From Hymenobacter cellulosivorans (GTDB taxonomy: Bacteria > Bacteroidota > Bacteroidia > Cytophagales > Hymenobacteraceae), in contig NZ_CP095049.1 of NCBI RefSeq assembly GCF_022919135.1, positions 4,468,501 through 4,532,500 of the forward strand: a stretch of 64,000 bases of DNA, written 5' to 3'. Position 1 is the first letter of the stretch; every line of letters starts with the position of its first letter. The translations under genes and the position numbers were made by a program. Below are positions 18,330 through 26,738 of this stretch, piece by piece. The notes beneath the pieces were generated by a model. That model had not been told where the DNA came from. It did not search any database and saw nothing but the letters and a program-made list of their open reading frames with translations.

Positions 18330-20246
18330 CTAAAACCGGTGGCGGACGAAAGCCTCCATGGCTTCGTACTCGGCTAGGCCGAGCTTGTCGTAGAGCTTGG
18401 CCGTTGTATGGTTACGGTCTTCGGACCGTTGCCAGAACTCGCGCTTGTCGTTGCCGGGGAACACGGCGCTGTCTTTCTGCGACTGGTGCTTGAAAATGGC
18501 CTTGCGCTTGCGCAGCAGCTCTTCCGGGCTGATGGGCACGGCCATTTCGATTTCTTCCACGTCCCATTCCTGCCAGGCGCCCCGGTAGAGCCACAGGTTG
18601 CAGTCCTCTACCCAGGCCTCCTTGCCTTTCAGACGGGCCAGAGCCGCAAAAATGGCGTCCAGGCACACCCGGTGCGTGCCGTGCGGGTCACGCAGGTCGC
18701 CGGCAGCAAAGATCTGGTGGGGCTGGATATCCTGCAGAATGTCGACTACTGCCTGAATATCGGCCTCACCGAGCGGCTTTTTCTTCACTTGGCCGGTTTC
18801 GTAAAACGGCATATTCATGAAGTGCACATTCGACTCCTTAACGCCGCAGAAACGGCAGGCGGCGGCGGCTTCGCCCTTGCGGATCAGCGCCTTGATATCC
18901 TGCACCAGCGCACTATCTTCCTCGCCCAGCTTCTTATGCCGCAAAAACTCCACTACTTCGCTGTGCTTCTGCTGCATATCGGCCGCGCCCACGTTCATTT
19001 TCTGGGCAAAGTCAAGGGCAAAATCGGCGTAGCGGCGGGCATCATCGTCAAACACGGCAATGTTGCCGCTGGTCTGGTAAGCCACGTGCACATCGTGGCC
19101 CTGGTCGACGAGGCGCAGCAGCGTGCCGCCCATGGAAATAACGTCGTCGTCGGGGTGCGGGCTGAAAATCAACGACCGTTTGATGGCCGGCTCGGCCCGC
19201 TCGGGACGGTGGGTGTCATTGGAGTTGGGTTTGCCGCCGGGCCAGCCCGTAATGGTGCGCTGAATGGCGTTAAACACCTTTAAGTTAAGATTATAGGCGT
19301 TACCAGCTTCCACCAGCAGGTCGCTCAGACTACCATCTTTGTAATCTTCGTCAGTCAGCTTGAGGATGGGTTTCTGGGTTTTCAAACTCAGCCAGATTAC
19401 GGCGCGCCGAATCAGGTTATCATCCCAGCTGCACATACCCACCAGCCAGGGCGTTTTGACCCGGGTCAGCTCGGCGGCGGCCCACTGGTCGACCACTACC
19501 GCCACGCGCGGGTGCAACTGTAGAAAGGAAGCCGGCACCTCGTCCGAAACCCGGCCTTCCACCGTTTTATGCAGGATTTTGGCCTTGCCCTCGCCCCAGG
19601 CCATGAGCATGATTTTGCGGGCCTTCATGATGGTACCAACCCCCATGGTCAGGGCGCGGAGTGGCACGTATTCTTCCTTAATAAAATCCTTGGCCGCGTC
19701 CGTAATAGTCAAGGGGTCGAGCTTTACCAGACGGGTAGTCGAGGTAATAGCCGAGCCCGGCTCATTGAAGCCAATGTGGCCGGTGCGGCCAATGCCTAGC
19801 AGCTGCAGATCCAGCCCGCCGCACTCCTCAATCTGCTTTTCGTAGGCTTGGCAGTAATCCTTGACCTTGTCGATGGGCAGGGTGCCATCCGGAATATGAA
19901 TGTTCTGGGGCAGAATATCAATATGATCAAACAGATGCTCGTGCATGAAGTAGACGTAGCTCTGAAGCTCGTCGGGCTGCATCGGGTAGTACTCGTCGAG
20001 GTTGAAGGTAATGACGTTGCGGAAGCTTAGCCCTTCCTCGCGGTGCAGCCGAACCAACTCCCGGTATACGCTGATGGGCGACGAGCCAGTTGCTAGGCCC
20101 AGCACAACCATTTCGCCCTTGCGCTGCTTGCTGCGAATCAGCTCGGCAATTTCGTAGGCCAGGGTAACGGCTCCTTCCTGGGCGTTGTCAAAAATAGTGA
20201 CTGGGAGCTTTTCAAAGGTGGTTTCGGGGTAATTGAGGACTTCCAT
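18330..20246 (-). CDS. nagB: Glucosamine-6-phosphate deaminase fused to a PIG-L/LmbE deacetylase domain
   Basis: A 638-residue two-domain enzyme. The N-terminal half is a NagB isomerase/deaminase: GLATGSSP (sugar-phosphate loop, about 50-57), TFNLDEYYP with catalytic Asp84, and GIGRTGHIGFNEPGS. It converts glucosamine-6-phosphate to fructose-6-phosphate and ammonia. The C-terminal half is PIG-L/LmbE-like, with the metal-binding HPDDD at residues 364-368, and could be an N-deacetylase. That would matter here because no nagA is visible nearby. Long NagB proteins with this extra domain are known in Bacteroidota. The gene is preceded by a promoter with paired operators and lies divergent to a LacI-type regulator. 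Confidence 0.93.
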   Translation of the reverse strand: MEVLNYPETTFEKLPVTIFDNAQEGAVTLAYEIAELIRSKQRKGEMVVLGLATGSSPISVYRELVRLHREEGLSFRNVITFNLDEYYPMQPDELQSYVYFMHEHLFDHIDILPQNIHIPDGTLPIDKVKDYCQAYEKQIEECGGLDLQLLGIGRTGHIGFNEPGSAITSTTRLVKLDPLTITDAAKDFIKEEYVPLRALTMGVGTIMKARKIMLMAWGEGKAKILHKTVEGRVSDEVPASFLQLHPRVAVVVDQWAAAELTRVKTPWLVGMCSWDDNLIRRAVIWLSLKTQKPILKLTDEDYKDGSLSDLLVEAGNAYNLNLKVFNAIQRTITGWPGGKPNSNDTHRPERAEPAIKRSLIFSPHPDDDVISMGGTLLRLVDQGHDVHVAYQTSGNIAVFDDDARRYADFALDFAQKMNVGAADMQQKHSEVVEFLRHKKLGEEDSALVQDIKALIRKGEAAAACRFCGVKESNVHFMNMPFYETGQVKKKPLGEADIQAVVDILQDIQPHQIFAAGDLRDPHGTHRVCLDAIFAALARLKGKEAWVEDCNLWLYRGAWQEWDVEEIEMAVPISPEELLRKRKAIFKHQSQKDSAVFPGNDKREFWQRSEDRNHTTAKLYDKLGLAEYEAMEAFVRHRF

Positions 20247-20454
20247 TCGGCCTTTCGTATTTAAAAAGTGGGGATTTTAAGAACGAAGCAAGAGGTGGCC
20301 ATTGCGGGAGGCCCACCCCATGGTGAAACCATCCTGTATCAGGCAGCGGGTCAGTAAGCCGGGCGTATTACTACTAGCTGAGCGGGATAACCTATATGGT
20401 ATTCGGGACAGGAAATGAATAGGACTTTCCTGGCAATCGGTATAGCATCTAAGT

Positions 20455-20485
20455 CAAACGTAAGCAAGCTAAGGAACTAAAGCAA
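20455..20485 (-). promoter_or_regulatory. Bacteroidota-type promoter for nagB
   Basis: On the minus strand the -7 box TACGTTTG (20462-20455) and the -33 TTG (20485-20483) are separated by exactly 20 bp. This gives a leader of roughly 200 nt before the nagB ATG. The layout is identical to the susC promoter, including 18 bp to the first operator. Confidence 0.78.
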
Positions 20486-20503
20486 GGGAACTGATAAAAA
20501 AAT

Positions 20504-20546
20504 GTGTGCGCACACGCAGAAAATATTTCAGTGAGTGTGCGCACAC
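20504..20546. promoter_or_regulatory. Paired operator between nagB and the LacI-family gene
   Basis: Two perfect GTGTGCGCACAC palindromes at 20504-20515 and 20535-20546 start 31 bp apart and are separated by an A/T-rich spacer. They sit just upstream of the nagB -33 element and about 280 bp before the divergent lacI-type gene. The rest of that gap (20547-20823) shows no gene and no clear TAnnTTTG box for the regulator. Confidence 0.8.
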
Positions 20547-20823
20547 GCGTCATTTCATCCAAAACGTGCTATATTTAACGAACACAGCAGGATAAGTAGG
20601 AAAAAATCCAGATAGCGTTACCAACCTCCGCTTGGCGGCCGGGAGTTTGGCAACTCAGTAGCTTGTTGCGGCCCCTATCGTAGTCATTGCCCTGCTGTTA
20701 CCACTACTTTTTTTACCTTCTTCCTTTCCACGACCGTAATACCGGGTTCCTCTGCACTTGCCACCCACATGTTACCTTCGTGCTATCTTGAGCATGTTTT
20801 ACCAGTAAGCGCCAGGTACCCCT

Positions 20824-21912
20824 ATGAAGAAAAACGCGGTGCGCATCAAGGATATAGCGGCTAAGGCCAACGTTTCGGTAGGAACGGTAGACCGCGTGTT
20901 ACATAACCGGGGCCGGGTGGCGGAGGATGTGCGGCAGAAAGTGCTGTTGATGATGAAGGAAATGGAGTATGAGCCCAATATGATTGCGCGTACGCTCGGC
21001 TCCAACCGCACCTACCAACTAGCTGTTTTACAGCCTGATCACACCCTGGATCCTTACTGGCAGGCCCCCTGGAACGGCATCGAAAAAGCGGCCCGGGAAC
21101 TCAAGCAGTACGGGCTGAGCATTGTGGTATATCCGTATAATCTGACGGAGGTAGAATCCTTTCGGGAGCAGGCCGAGGCAGCCACTCAGGCCGGCCCCGA
21201 CGGAATTCTTATTGCCCCGCTGTTCTACCGCGAGTCGCTGGCTTTCTTTGAACAATGGCAGCAACAGGGCATTCCCTACGTGTTATTTAACACGTATATC
21301 GCCGAATTGCAGCCCCTGAGCTACGTAGGACAGGATTCCTACCAGAGTGGCTTTCTGGCGGGCAAACTTGTGCATATCGGCCAAACTCAGCCGGGTACTT
21401 TTCTGATTGCGCACATCGCCGAGGATATTGCCAACTCGGCCCATATCACCCAGAAGGAGCGCGGCTTCCGCGACTACTTTGCCCAGTTGGATACGACACC
21501 TGACGTGGCTGCTGCGTATCAGCCCAAGAGTACGCACACGGTTCTCAGCGTGGACTTGCCCCACCCTTCCGACCCGTCGTTTGCCCGGCTGCTCAACCGG
21601 CTGCTGGACGAGGAACAAACCCAGCTCAAGGGCATTTTTGTGAGTACCTCCAAGGCCTACGAAATTGCGCCCTACCTGCAAGCCTACCGCCGCGAAGACA
21701 TTCGCCTGGTGGGCTATGATCTGCTGGAGAAAAACATCCACTTCCTCAACGAGGGCGTCATTGACTTCCTAATCAATCAGAACCCGAAGAAGCAGGGTTA
21801 CCGGGGCATCTACGCGTTGGCCGACCTGCTGGTCTTCAAGAAAGAGGTACTGCGGCTCAAGTACCTGCCGCTCGACATCATCACCAAGGAAAACCTGGAC
21901 TACTACCTGTAA
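20824..21912 (+). CDS. LacI-family transcriptional regulator of the GlcNAc/chitin locus
   Basis: A 362-residue regulator. The N-terminus is a LacI helix-turn-helix (VRIKDIAAKANVSVGTVDRV, about residues 6-25) with a hinge around RTLGSNRTYQ. A periplasmic-binding-protein-like sensor domain follows, with DGILIAPLF, GQDSYQSGFLAGKL and the C-terminal LVGYDLLEKN. The start ATG at 20824 is clear. It is divergent from nagB. A role in binding the four GTGTGCGCACAC-type sites at the nagB and susC promoters is inferred from proximity. The ligand could be GlcNAc or a phosphorylated derivative. Confidence 0.9.
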   Translation: MKKNAVRIKDIAAKANVSVGTVDRVLHNRGRVAEDVRQKVLLMMKEMEYEPNMIARTLGSNRTYQLAVLQPDHTLDPYWQAPWNGIEKAARELKQYGLSIVVYPYNLTEVESFREQAEAATQAGPDGILIAPLFYRESLAFFEQWQQQGIPYVLFNTYIAELQPLSYVGQDSYQSGFLAGKLVHIGQTQPGTFLIAHIAEDIANSAHITQKERGFRDYFAQLDTTPDVAAAYQPKSTHTVLSVDLPHPSDPSFARLLNRLLDEEQTQLKGIFVSTSKAYEIAPYLQAYRREDIRLVGYDLLEKNIHFLNEGVIDFLINQNPKKQGYRGIYALADLLVFKKEVLRLKYLPLDIITKENLDYYL

Positions 21913-22000
21913 CCGCGGTTGGCCCCCCGCTTGGCGGGATTGAGGTGCGTGGCAGAATAGTAGGGCTTCGGCCGAAATTCTTGCCGTGGTGCCAGAACAG

Positions 22001-22555
22001 CTAGAATCGTAGCCCGAGAGTGTTGGTGCTGGTAGAAACCCAACCGTGCACCGGGTACAGCTCGCTATGGAGATATTGATTACTCGACAGCTGACTAATT
22101 ACCTGGTAATAGGCCGCGAAATAATATCGTTGACGTTCAGCATCATAGTACCCTACCCCGTCCGTAATTTGTTCGGCGGTATGCCTGGAGCTAGACATGC
22201 CAAATCCCAGGGAGACCTTCTCGATAGAATGCCGCGACGGATTCAGTTTTACTTTCAGAGTTACTACCCCAAACGAGTCCCGCTTGCAGATTAGGAAGGC
22301 AGTATAGTTGGTCGGCTCATTCCCCAATGGTTCTATCGCCATTTCCCGATAAGGCTTGTTTGGATCGGGTTCCATAGACTCTGCTTGGCCGGTATAGACG
22401 GTAATCGTGTCCGTTGAAGATGAACTTTCCGTGGCAGTCGCCGGCGCTACGGACGAGGCCGTTGCCCTGGGTGCTTGAATAGGCTGGGTAGAGTTGCATT
22501 GACTGAATAGCGTACCGGATAAGACGAGCAAACCGGAAAGCAAGGAAGTACGCAT
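22001..22555 (-). CDS. Secreted or lipoprotein-like protein of unknown function
   Basis: A 184-residue protein with a hydrophobic N-terminus ending LFSQC; Gln before the Cys makes this a poor lipobox, so lipidation is uncertain. A low-complexity Ser/Thr/Ala linker (about residues 28-50) leads to a compact domain I do not recognise, containing YTAFLICKRDSFG and YYFAAYYQ. The region is less GC-rich than its surroundings. It is convergent with the LacI-type gene. Function unknown. Confidence 0.6.
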   Translation of the reverse strand: MRTSLLSGLLVLSGTLFSQCNSTQPIQAPRATASSVAPATATESSSSTDTITVYTGQAESMEPDPNKPYREMAIEPLGNEPTNYTAFLICKRDSFGVVTLKVKLNPSRHSIEKVSLGFGMSSSRHTAEQITDGVGYYDAERQRYYFAAYYQVISQLSSNQYLHSELYPVHGWVSTSTNTLGLRF

Positions 22556-22788
22556 AACTGCTTAGCTAAATAGATTCGGTAAATATTGCCTGATAAACAT
22601 AGTGGATTATTCGCAACCTGAACACCCCGAAGTAGCCAAACCGGCTGGGCCACAACCTTACCCCGTAGCTTCCGGTATGTACTGATTACGTGCAGAGGTA
22701 TTACCAGACCGATTTACGGGCCTTTTCCGTAACTAGCCGCTCTAAACTGTTTTTTCACCCAACCCCGGATATCGAATCCACCCCGATT

Positions 22789-23304
22789 ATGGCCCAGATC
22801 AGCCCCAATAAAGTCGTCACTATCACCTACGACTTGAGCGTGACCGACGAGAACCAAGAAAAAGTACTGGTAGAATCGGCCGAAGCCGATGCCCCGATGG
22901 TATTCCTGTTTGGCCAGAGCGGCCTGCCCGAGGAGTTCGAGAGCCAGCTCAGCGGCAAAGGCGCCGGTGACTCGTTCAACTTCTCCCTCACCCCCGAGCA
23001 GGCCTACGGCGACTACGACCAGCAGGCTGTAGTTGACATTCCGAAAAACGTCTTCGAAGTCGACGGCAAGATCGACGAGGAAATGCTACAGGAAGGCAAC
23101 TTCCTACCCATGTCCGACAACCAAGGCAACCACATGCAGGGCAAAATCGTCGAAATCGGTGCCGATACCGTGAAGATGGACTTCAACCACCCCCTGGCCG
23201 GCATGGTCATGCACTTCGACGGTAAAGTAGCCGCCGTGCGCGACGCCACCCAGGAAGAGCTGGCCCACGGCCACGTACACGGCGAAGGCGGCCACCACCA
23301 CTAA
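22789..23304 (+). CDS. slyD: SlyD-type FKBP peptidyl-prolyl cis-trans isomerase
   Basis: A 171-residue protein from the ATG at 22789; the in-frame start at 22690 adds an unrelated extension. The FKBP core begins KVVTITYDLSVTDENQ and has FLFGQSGLPEEFE and the AYGDYD segment. An inserted IF-type flap domain follows (about residues 75-125), then NHPLAGMVMHFDGKV. The tail is His-rich (HGHVHGEGGHHH), a metal-binding feature of SlyD. It should act as a cytoplasmic folding helper. A strong terminator follows. Confidence 0.9.
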   Translation: MAQISPNKVVTITYDLSVTDENQEKVLVESAEADAPMVFLFGQSGLPEEFESQLSGKGAGDSFNFSLTPEQAYGDYDQQAVVDIPKNVFEVDGKIDEEMLQEGNFLPMSDNQGNHMQGKIVEIGADTVKMDFNHPLAGMVMHFDGKVAAVRDATQEELAHGHVHGEGGHHH

Positions 23305-23330
23305 GGTGTTGCTACTTACTAGATACTGAA

Positions 23331-23359
23331 AACGGGGCCCAAAGGCCCCGTTTTTATTT
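23331..23359 (+). terminator. Intrinsic terminator after slyD
   Basis: AACGGGGCC pairs with GGCCCCGTT over a CAAA loop and is followed by TTTATTTTG. Confidence 0.88.
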
Positions 23360-23457
23360 TGTCGCTTAAGTCCTTATTGCAGCCAGCTGGATTGAACAGT
23401 GCCCGGCTCCACGTAACTTGTCCCGCTCTATTTTCTACATACTACTTTTTAGTATCT

Positions 23458-23906
23458 ATGGCATTTTCTACCCTACTCTCTGGCCGTACCACGGCGTTGT
23501 TTACCCTAGCTGTACTGCTGGGAGCCTGTCGGGAGACGAATGAGCCAGCGCCCCAACAGGGTGAAGGCCCTTAGAAGGCGTCTGGAAAGTGCGCAATGTA
23601 GACCCGGTGATGTATGACCGCCAGGATAAAATAGTGGCCACGTATGCTCCTACCGATGCGGCCGGCTATACTCAGCTTACTATTACGGGTACCGAGTTGC
23701 AGTACTACAATGCCGTAACGAATGGCCGCTCCAGCTCTTCCTACGTGCGTAAGGGAGACCAGCTCACGTGTCCGCAACCCGAGCGGTCCTACACAATCCG
23801 TAAGCTCACTGATAAAGAACTGGATTTGTACCTACGCGGAGAATACCAATCGTACGGCAATCAGGATACCCGCATCGACTTTACCATTCACCTCGACCGT
23901 CAATAA
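23458..23906 (+). pseudogene. Frameshifted small lipoprotein of the tandem-lipoprotein family
   Basis: The ATG at 23458 opens a lipoprotein signal with lipobox LLGAC, then ETNEPAP and a TAG stop at 23572-23574. From about 23565 the next frame continues as PLEGVWKVRNVDPV and runs to 23906. A one-base loss near the GGCCC at 23566-23570 would join GEGP to LEGVW. The joined protein has the same signature (lipobox Cys, AEPxP, LEGxW) as the three intact lipoproteins at 50.8-52.2 kb, which supports a single broken gene. As written, only a peptide of about 38 residues is made. It could also be a sequencing error. Confidence 0.7.
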
Positions 23907-23925
23907 GCTTTCCGCAGGTTTGGCA

Positions 23926-24531
23926 TTAGAAGGTTGTCTGGGCTATGCCCACCCGCAGCTCCGGCCAGAACTCCCGAAAATCGGCCTCGTACGCCTCTAC
24001 CTCCGCCAGAAACGCCGCCGCGCCGGTAACCAGCACACCCCCACTAGGTACCCGACGACTCAGGCCATGCAAGGCCCGCTCCAAGCCTTCCGGCTGCGCA
24101 TAACCCGTCAGCCAATCATCACGGCGCATATAGTGCAGCATGTGCTGCAAGCGGTCCGGCAGTTCCTCTCGGCGGGCGTGAAGCAGGGCGTAAAGGCGCT
24201 GACTAAACTCTGGCAGGGGCTCGGTGGGATGAAACTCGGGGAAGTTGCGGGCCAATAGGTAGTCGTAGCCCACGTCGGCCACCACGCCAGCCCACTTGCC
24301 CAGGCCAGCCGTGCGCAGGCGGGCAGTGGTACGGCGCACAACGGGGTGTGCATCGGTAAAGGAGTCGATGAAGCGGTGCAGACGGATGCCGCGCTGCACC
24401 GTTTCGGGGTAGGCCTGCACCTGGGCCCGGCCGCGCACGGCCTCGGCCGCGAAGTTGCCTATGACGATGTCCTCGTAATCGGGGGTAGTGGCGGGGGCGC
24501 CGGAGAGCAGCAGGTGGGCCAGAAAATTCAT
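23926..24531 (-). CDS. Acyl-carrier-protein phosphodiesterase family (AcpH/DUF479)
   Basis: A 201-residue protein from the ATG at 24531, starting MNFLAHLLLS as expected for the family. Family motifs include IGNFAAEAVRG, GIRLHRFIDSFTDAHP and DVGYDYLLARNF. AcpH removes the 4'-phosphopantetheine group from acyl carrier protein and belongs to the HD-like metal hydrolases; the His/Asp residues of HRFIDSFTD fit that. Cytoplasmic. It is convergent with the broken lipoprotein and divergent from the PNPOx-like gene. Confidence 0.88.
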   Translation of the reverse strand: MNFLAHLLLSGAPATTPDYEDIVIGNFAAEAVRGRAQVQAYPETVQRGIRLHRFIDSFTDAHPVVRRTTARLRTAGLGKWAGVVADVGYDYLLARNFPEFHPTEPLPEFSQRLYALLHARREELPDRLQHMLHYMRRDDWLTGYAQPEGLERALHGLSRRVPSGGVLVTGAAAFLAEVEAYEADFREFWPELRVGIAQTTF

Positions 24532-24649
24532 GGAGGGCAAAGTACTGGAAAACTGCGGCAACCAGCCCCGCCCAGCCCGACCGTAGAACCTTCCCTCTCT
24601 GCTGCCGTACTTCCTTGCACACCCTTACACTACCCAAACCCTAGATACT

Positions 24650-25156
24650 ATGGCCGAGCAAGTAGCCGTTAGCCACGATGTCACGAAGCTCGTGGAGCGC
24701 ATTAAAGACATCAAAATTGCCATGATGACCACCGTGGAGCCCAGCGGGGAGCTGCATAGCCGCCCGATGTACACCCACGAGCCGGAAGAAGACGGCACGC
24801 TGTGGTTCTTTACCGAGCGCGACTCCGCCAAAATCGACGAAGTAAAGCAGGAGCGGCACGTAAACCTGGGCTACTCCAAGCCCGACCAGAACCTGTACGT
24901 GTCCATTTCGGGCATTGCGACGGTGGTAAATGACCGCCAGAAAATCAAAGACCTGTGGAGCGAAGGCCTGCGCGCCTGGTTCCCCAAAGGCTCCGACGAC
25001 CCGAACATTTCCCTGCTGCGCATTGATATCAGCCGCGGCGAGTACTGGGACCAGCCCAGCAACGTCCTGGTGCGTGCCTTCGGCTACGCCAAGGCCGTTA
25101 CGACCGGCGAGCGGTACCAGCCTACCGGCGACGAGCACGCCAAGGTGAATCCCTAA
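24650..25156 (+). CDS. Pyridoxamine 5'-phosphate oxidase-like flavin protein (general stress protein 26 type)
   Basis: A 168-residue split-barrel protein. It begins VTKLVERIKDIKIAMMTT, with the conserved GELHSRPM segment, then GTLWFFTE and VNLGYSKPDQNLYVSISG, which match general stress protein 26-like PNPOx proteins. These bind FMN or other flavins; the physiological substrate is unknown and true PNPOx activity is unlikely. Cytoplasmic. A terminator follows directly. Confidence 0.88.
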   Translation: MAEQVAVSHDVTKLVERIKDIKIAMMTTVEPSGELHSRPMYTHEPEEDGTLWFFTERDSAKIDEVKQERHVNLGYSKPDQNLYVSISGIATVVNDRQKIKDLWSEGLRAWFPKGSDDPNISLLRIDISRGEYWDQPSNVLVRAFGYAKAVTTGERYQPTGDEHAKVNP

Positions 25157-25177
25157 GGTCAACGTTGAATCGAACGA

Positions 25178-25208
25178 AAGGGCCGGAAGCAATTCCGGCC
25201 CTTTTTTG
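25178..25208 (+). terminator. Intrinsic terminator after the PNPOx-like gene
   Basis: An 11-bp stem AAGGGCCGGAA/TTCCGGCCCTT with a 4-nt loop is followed by a T-run. Its T-run covers the farthest upstream TTG of the next reading frame, which argues against that start. Confidence 0.9.
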
Positions 25209-25274
25209 TTGTTTTGCCAAGCCCCTTGGTTCTTCTTGCTAGGGCTTTTCTCCCCTCCCACTTCGTTTCCGCTC

Positions 25275-25967
25275 TTGCTTACCACCCTCACCATCGTTAC
25301 GCTGCAGCCCGGCACTACCCGCTGGGGCCTGGCCCAGATGGGCACCGCGCCGCGGCAGCTGCAGCGCGTGCCCGGCCTGCGCTTTTTCAAGATGCTGGGC
25401 AGCGGCTATAACTTTGGCCTGAAGCCCAACTTTCAGCGCTACGCCCTGATGGCCGTTTGGGAAAACCCGGCCGCCGCCGACACCTTCTTTGCCACCCACC
25501 CATTGTGGCTGGGCTACCAGCAGCACAGCACCGAAACTTGGACGCTGCACCTGGCTCCGCTCAAAGCCCACGGCCTCTGGGACGGCCAAAACCCATTCGA
25601 CTACCAGACCGTGCCCGCCCCGCCCGACGGGCCGGTGGCCGTACTCACCCGCGCCTCAATTAAGCTCTGGAAAGCTCCGCAGTTCTGGCGGGCTGTGCCC
25701 GCCACCAGTGCCGCCTTTGCCCAGGCCGAGGGCGTCCGGGCCGCCATTGGCCTGGGCGAAATCCCCGTTGTGCGCCAAGCCACCTTCAGCGTGTGGGAAT
25801 CGGCGGCCAGCATGCAGCAGTATGCCTACCGGGGAGCGGCGCACAAGGGTGTTATTCAGCGCACCCGCCAGGAAAAGTGGTACGGCGAGGAGCTGTTTGC
25901 CCGCTTCACGGTGCTCCGCAGCCAGGGCACGCTCGATGGGCGCAACCCGCTGGAAGGCTTGATCTGA
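25275..25967 (+). CDS. Spheroidene monooxygenase (CrtA)-like protein
   Basis: A 230-residue protein. No ATG lies near the 5' end. I chose TTG at 25275 (LTTLTIVTL...) because an earlier TTG at 25206 falls in the preceding terminator. The body matches CrtA-type carotenoid ketolases/monooxygenases: FFKMLGSG, RYALMAVWEN, GPVAVLTRASI, IGLGEIPVVRQATFSVWES, AYRGAAHKGVIQRTR and EKWYGEELFARF. These enzymes add oxo groups to acyclic carotenoids, which fits a pigmented Hymenobacter-like organism. No other carotenoid gene is visible nearby. Family assignment comes from remembered motif patterns. Confidence 0.75.
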   Translation: MLTTLTIVTLQPGTTRWGLAQMGTAPRQLQRVPGLRFFKMLGSGYNFGLKPNFQRYALMAVWENPAAADTFFATHPLWLGYQQHSTETWTLHLAPLKAHGLWDGQNPFDYQTVPAPPDGPVAVLTRASIKLWKAPQFWRAVPATSAAFAQAEGVRAAIGLGEIPVVRQATFSVWESAASMQQYAYRGAAHKGVIQRTRQEKWYGEELFARFTVLRSQGTLDGRNPLEGLI

Positions 25968-26002
25968 CCCAGCCGGCGGCCTGCTGCCAATCCCCGACAC
26001 GT

Positions 26003-26028
26003 AAAAAGCCCGGCAAGCCGGGCTTTTT
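26003..26028. terminator. Bidirectional intrinsic terminator
   Basis: A perfect 12-bp stem AAAAAGCCCGGC/GCCGGGCTTTTT with a 2-nt loop serves both the CrtA-like gene and the convergent gene ending at 26050. Confidence 0.9.
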
Positions 26029-26049
26029 GGGCTTCTGAGTAACCCGAAA

Positions 26050-26583
26050 CTAGCTCCCGATGGGGGCCGTTCGGGTAGTCGGCTGGGCTTTCAGGGCCTG
26101 CTTCATCTCCTTCTCCTTGAGCTTCTTACACGTCAAGACCGCCACGGCATCGTTGCTCATGGCGTTTTCGTCGTAGCTCATGTGGACTTTCTTGCCGTTC
26201 CAGGCGTAGCGCTGGGCAAAGGCACTGCTGCGCGTGCCCGGGCCGGCCTTTTGCTGCAGGGCAGCCAGCATGGCCCGGCTGTTGTTCACCCCTTGGGCCT
26301 TAATCAAAATCACGCTGAGCTTGCCCTGGTAAAAGCCGTAGGTCACGTCGGATACTTCCCCCTCCCCCAGCGTTTTGGGCTCCGTCTTGCGGCGGTAGTA
26401 GCGCGTCTGCCCCGCAGTTTCGGCCAACGCCAAGTCGCGGAAGGCGCTGGTATCACTCTCGAAACGGGCGCCACGGTAGCCGTAGGTTTCGTCCAGGGCC
26501 TGCAGGCTGGGCGGAGCCTGCTGGGCCAGCAGCGGCGCGGCGCTGAGCAGCAGCAGGCCGGTCAAGGTAGAGTAGAGCTTCAT
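26050..26583 (-). CDS. Secreted protein of unknown function
   Basis: A 177-residue protein from the ATG at 26583, with a signal peptide (MKLYSTLTGLLLLSAAPLLA, cleavage near AQQ). The mature part contains LDETYGYRGARFESD and repeated short beta-like segments (YGFYQGKLSVILIKAQG, QRYAWNGKKVHMSYDE), then a Lys-rich helix before a disordered end. The pattern suggests a small periplasmic beta domain. No family is recognised. Confidence 0.7.
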   Translation of the reverse strand: MKLYSTLTGLLLLSAAPLLAQQAPPSLQALDETYGYRGARFESDTSAFRDLALAETAGQTRYYRRKTEPKTLGEGEVSDVTYGFYQGKLSVILIKAQGVNNSRAMLAALQQKAGPGTRSSAFAQRYAWNGKKVHMSYDENAMSNDAVAVLTCKKLKEKEMKQALKAQPTTRTAPIGS

Positions 26584-26738
26584 TAAAGACAAATTAGAAG
26601 TGGTACAGAGCATCAGAAGCTGGCAATATATACTCTACAGTACAATTTGGCACCTTCTAACCAATAGAACTAGGCAGAACACTACCCGAACCGGGTAAAG
26701 TACCTCAGTAGTCTGCTGTGCCACCACTTGCCAAGTCA

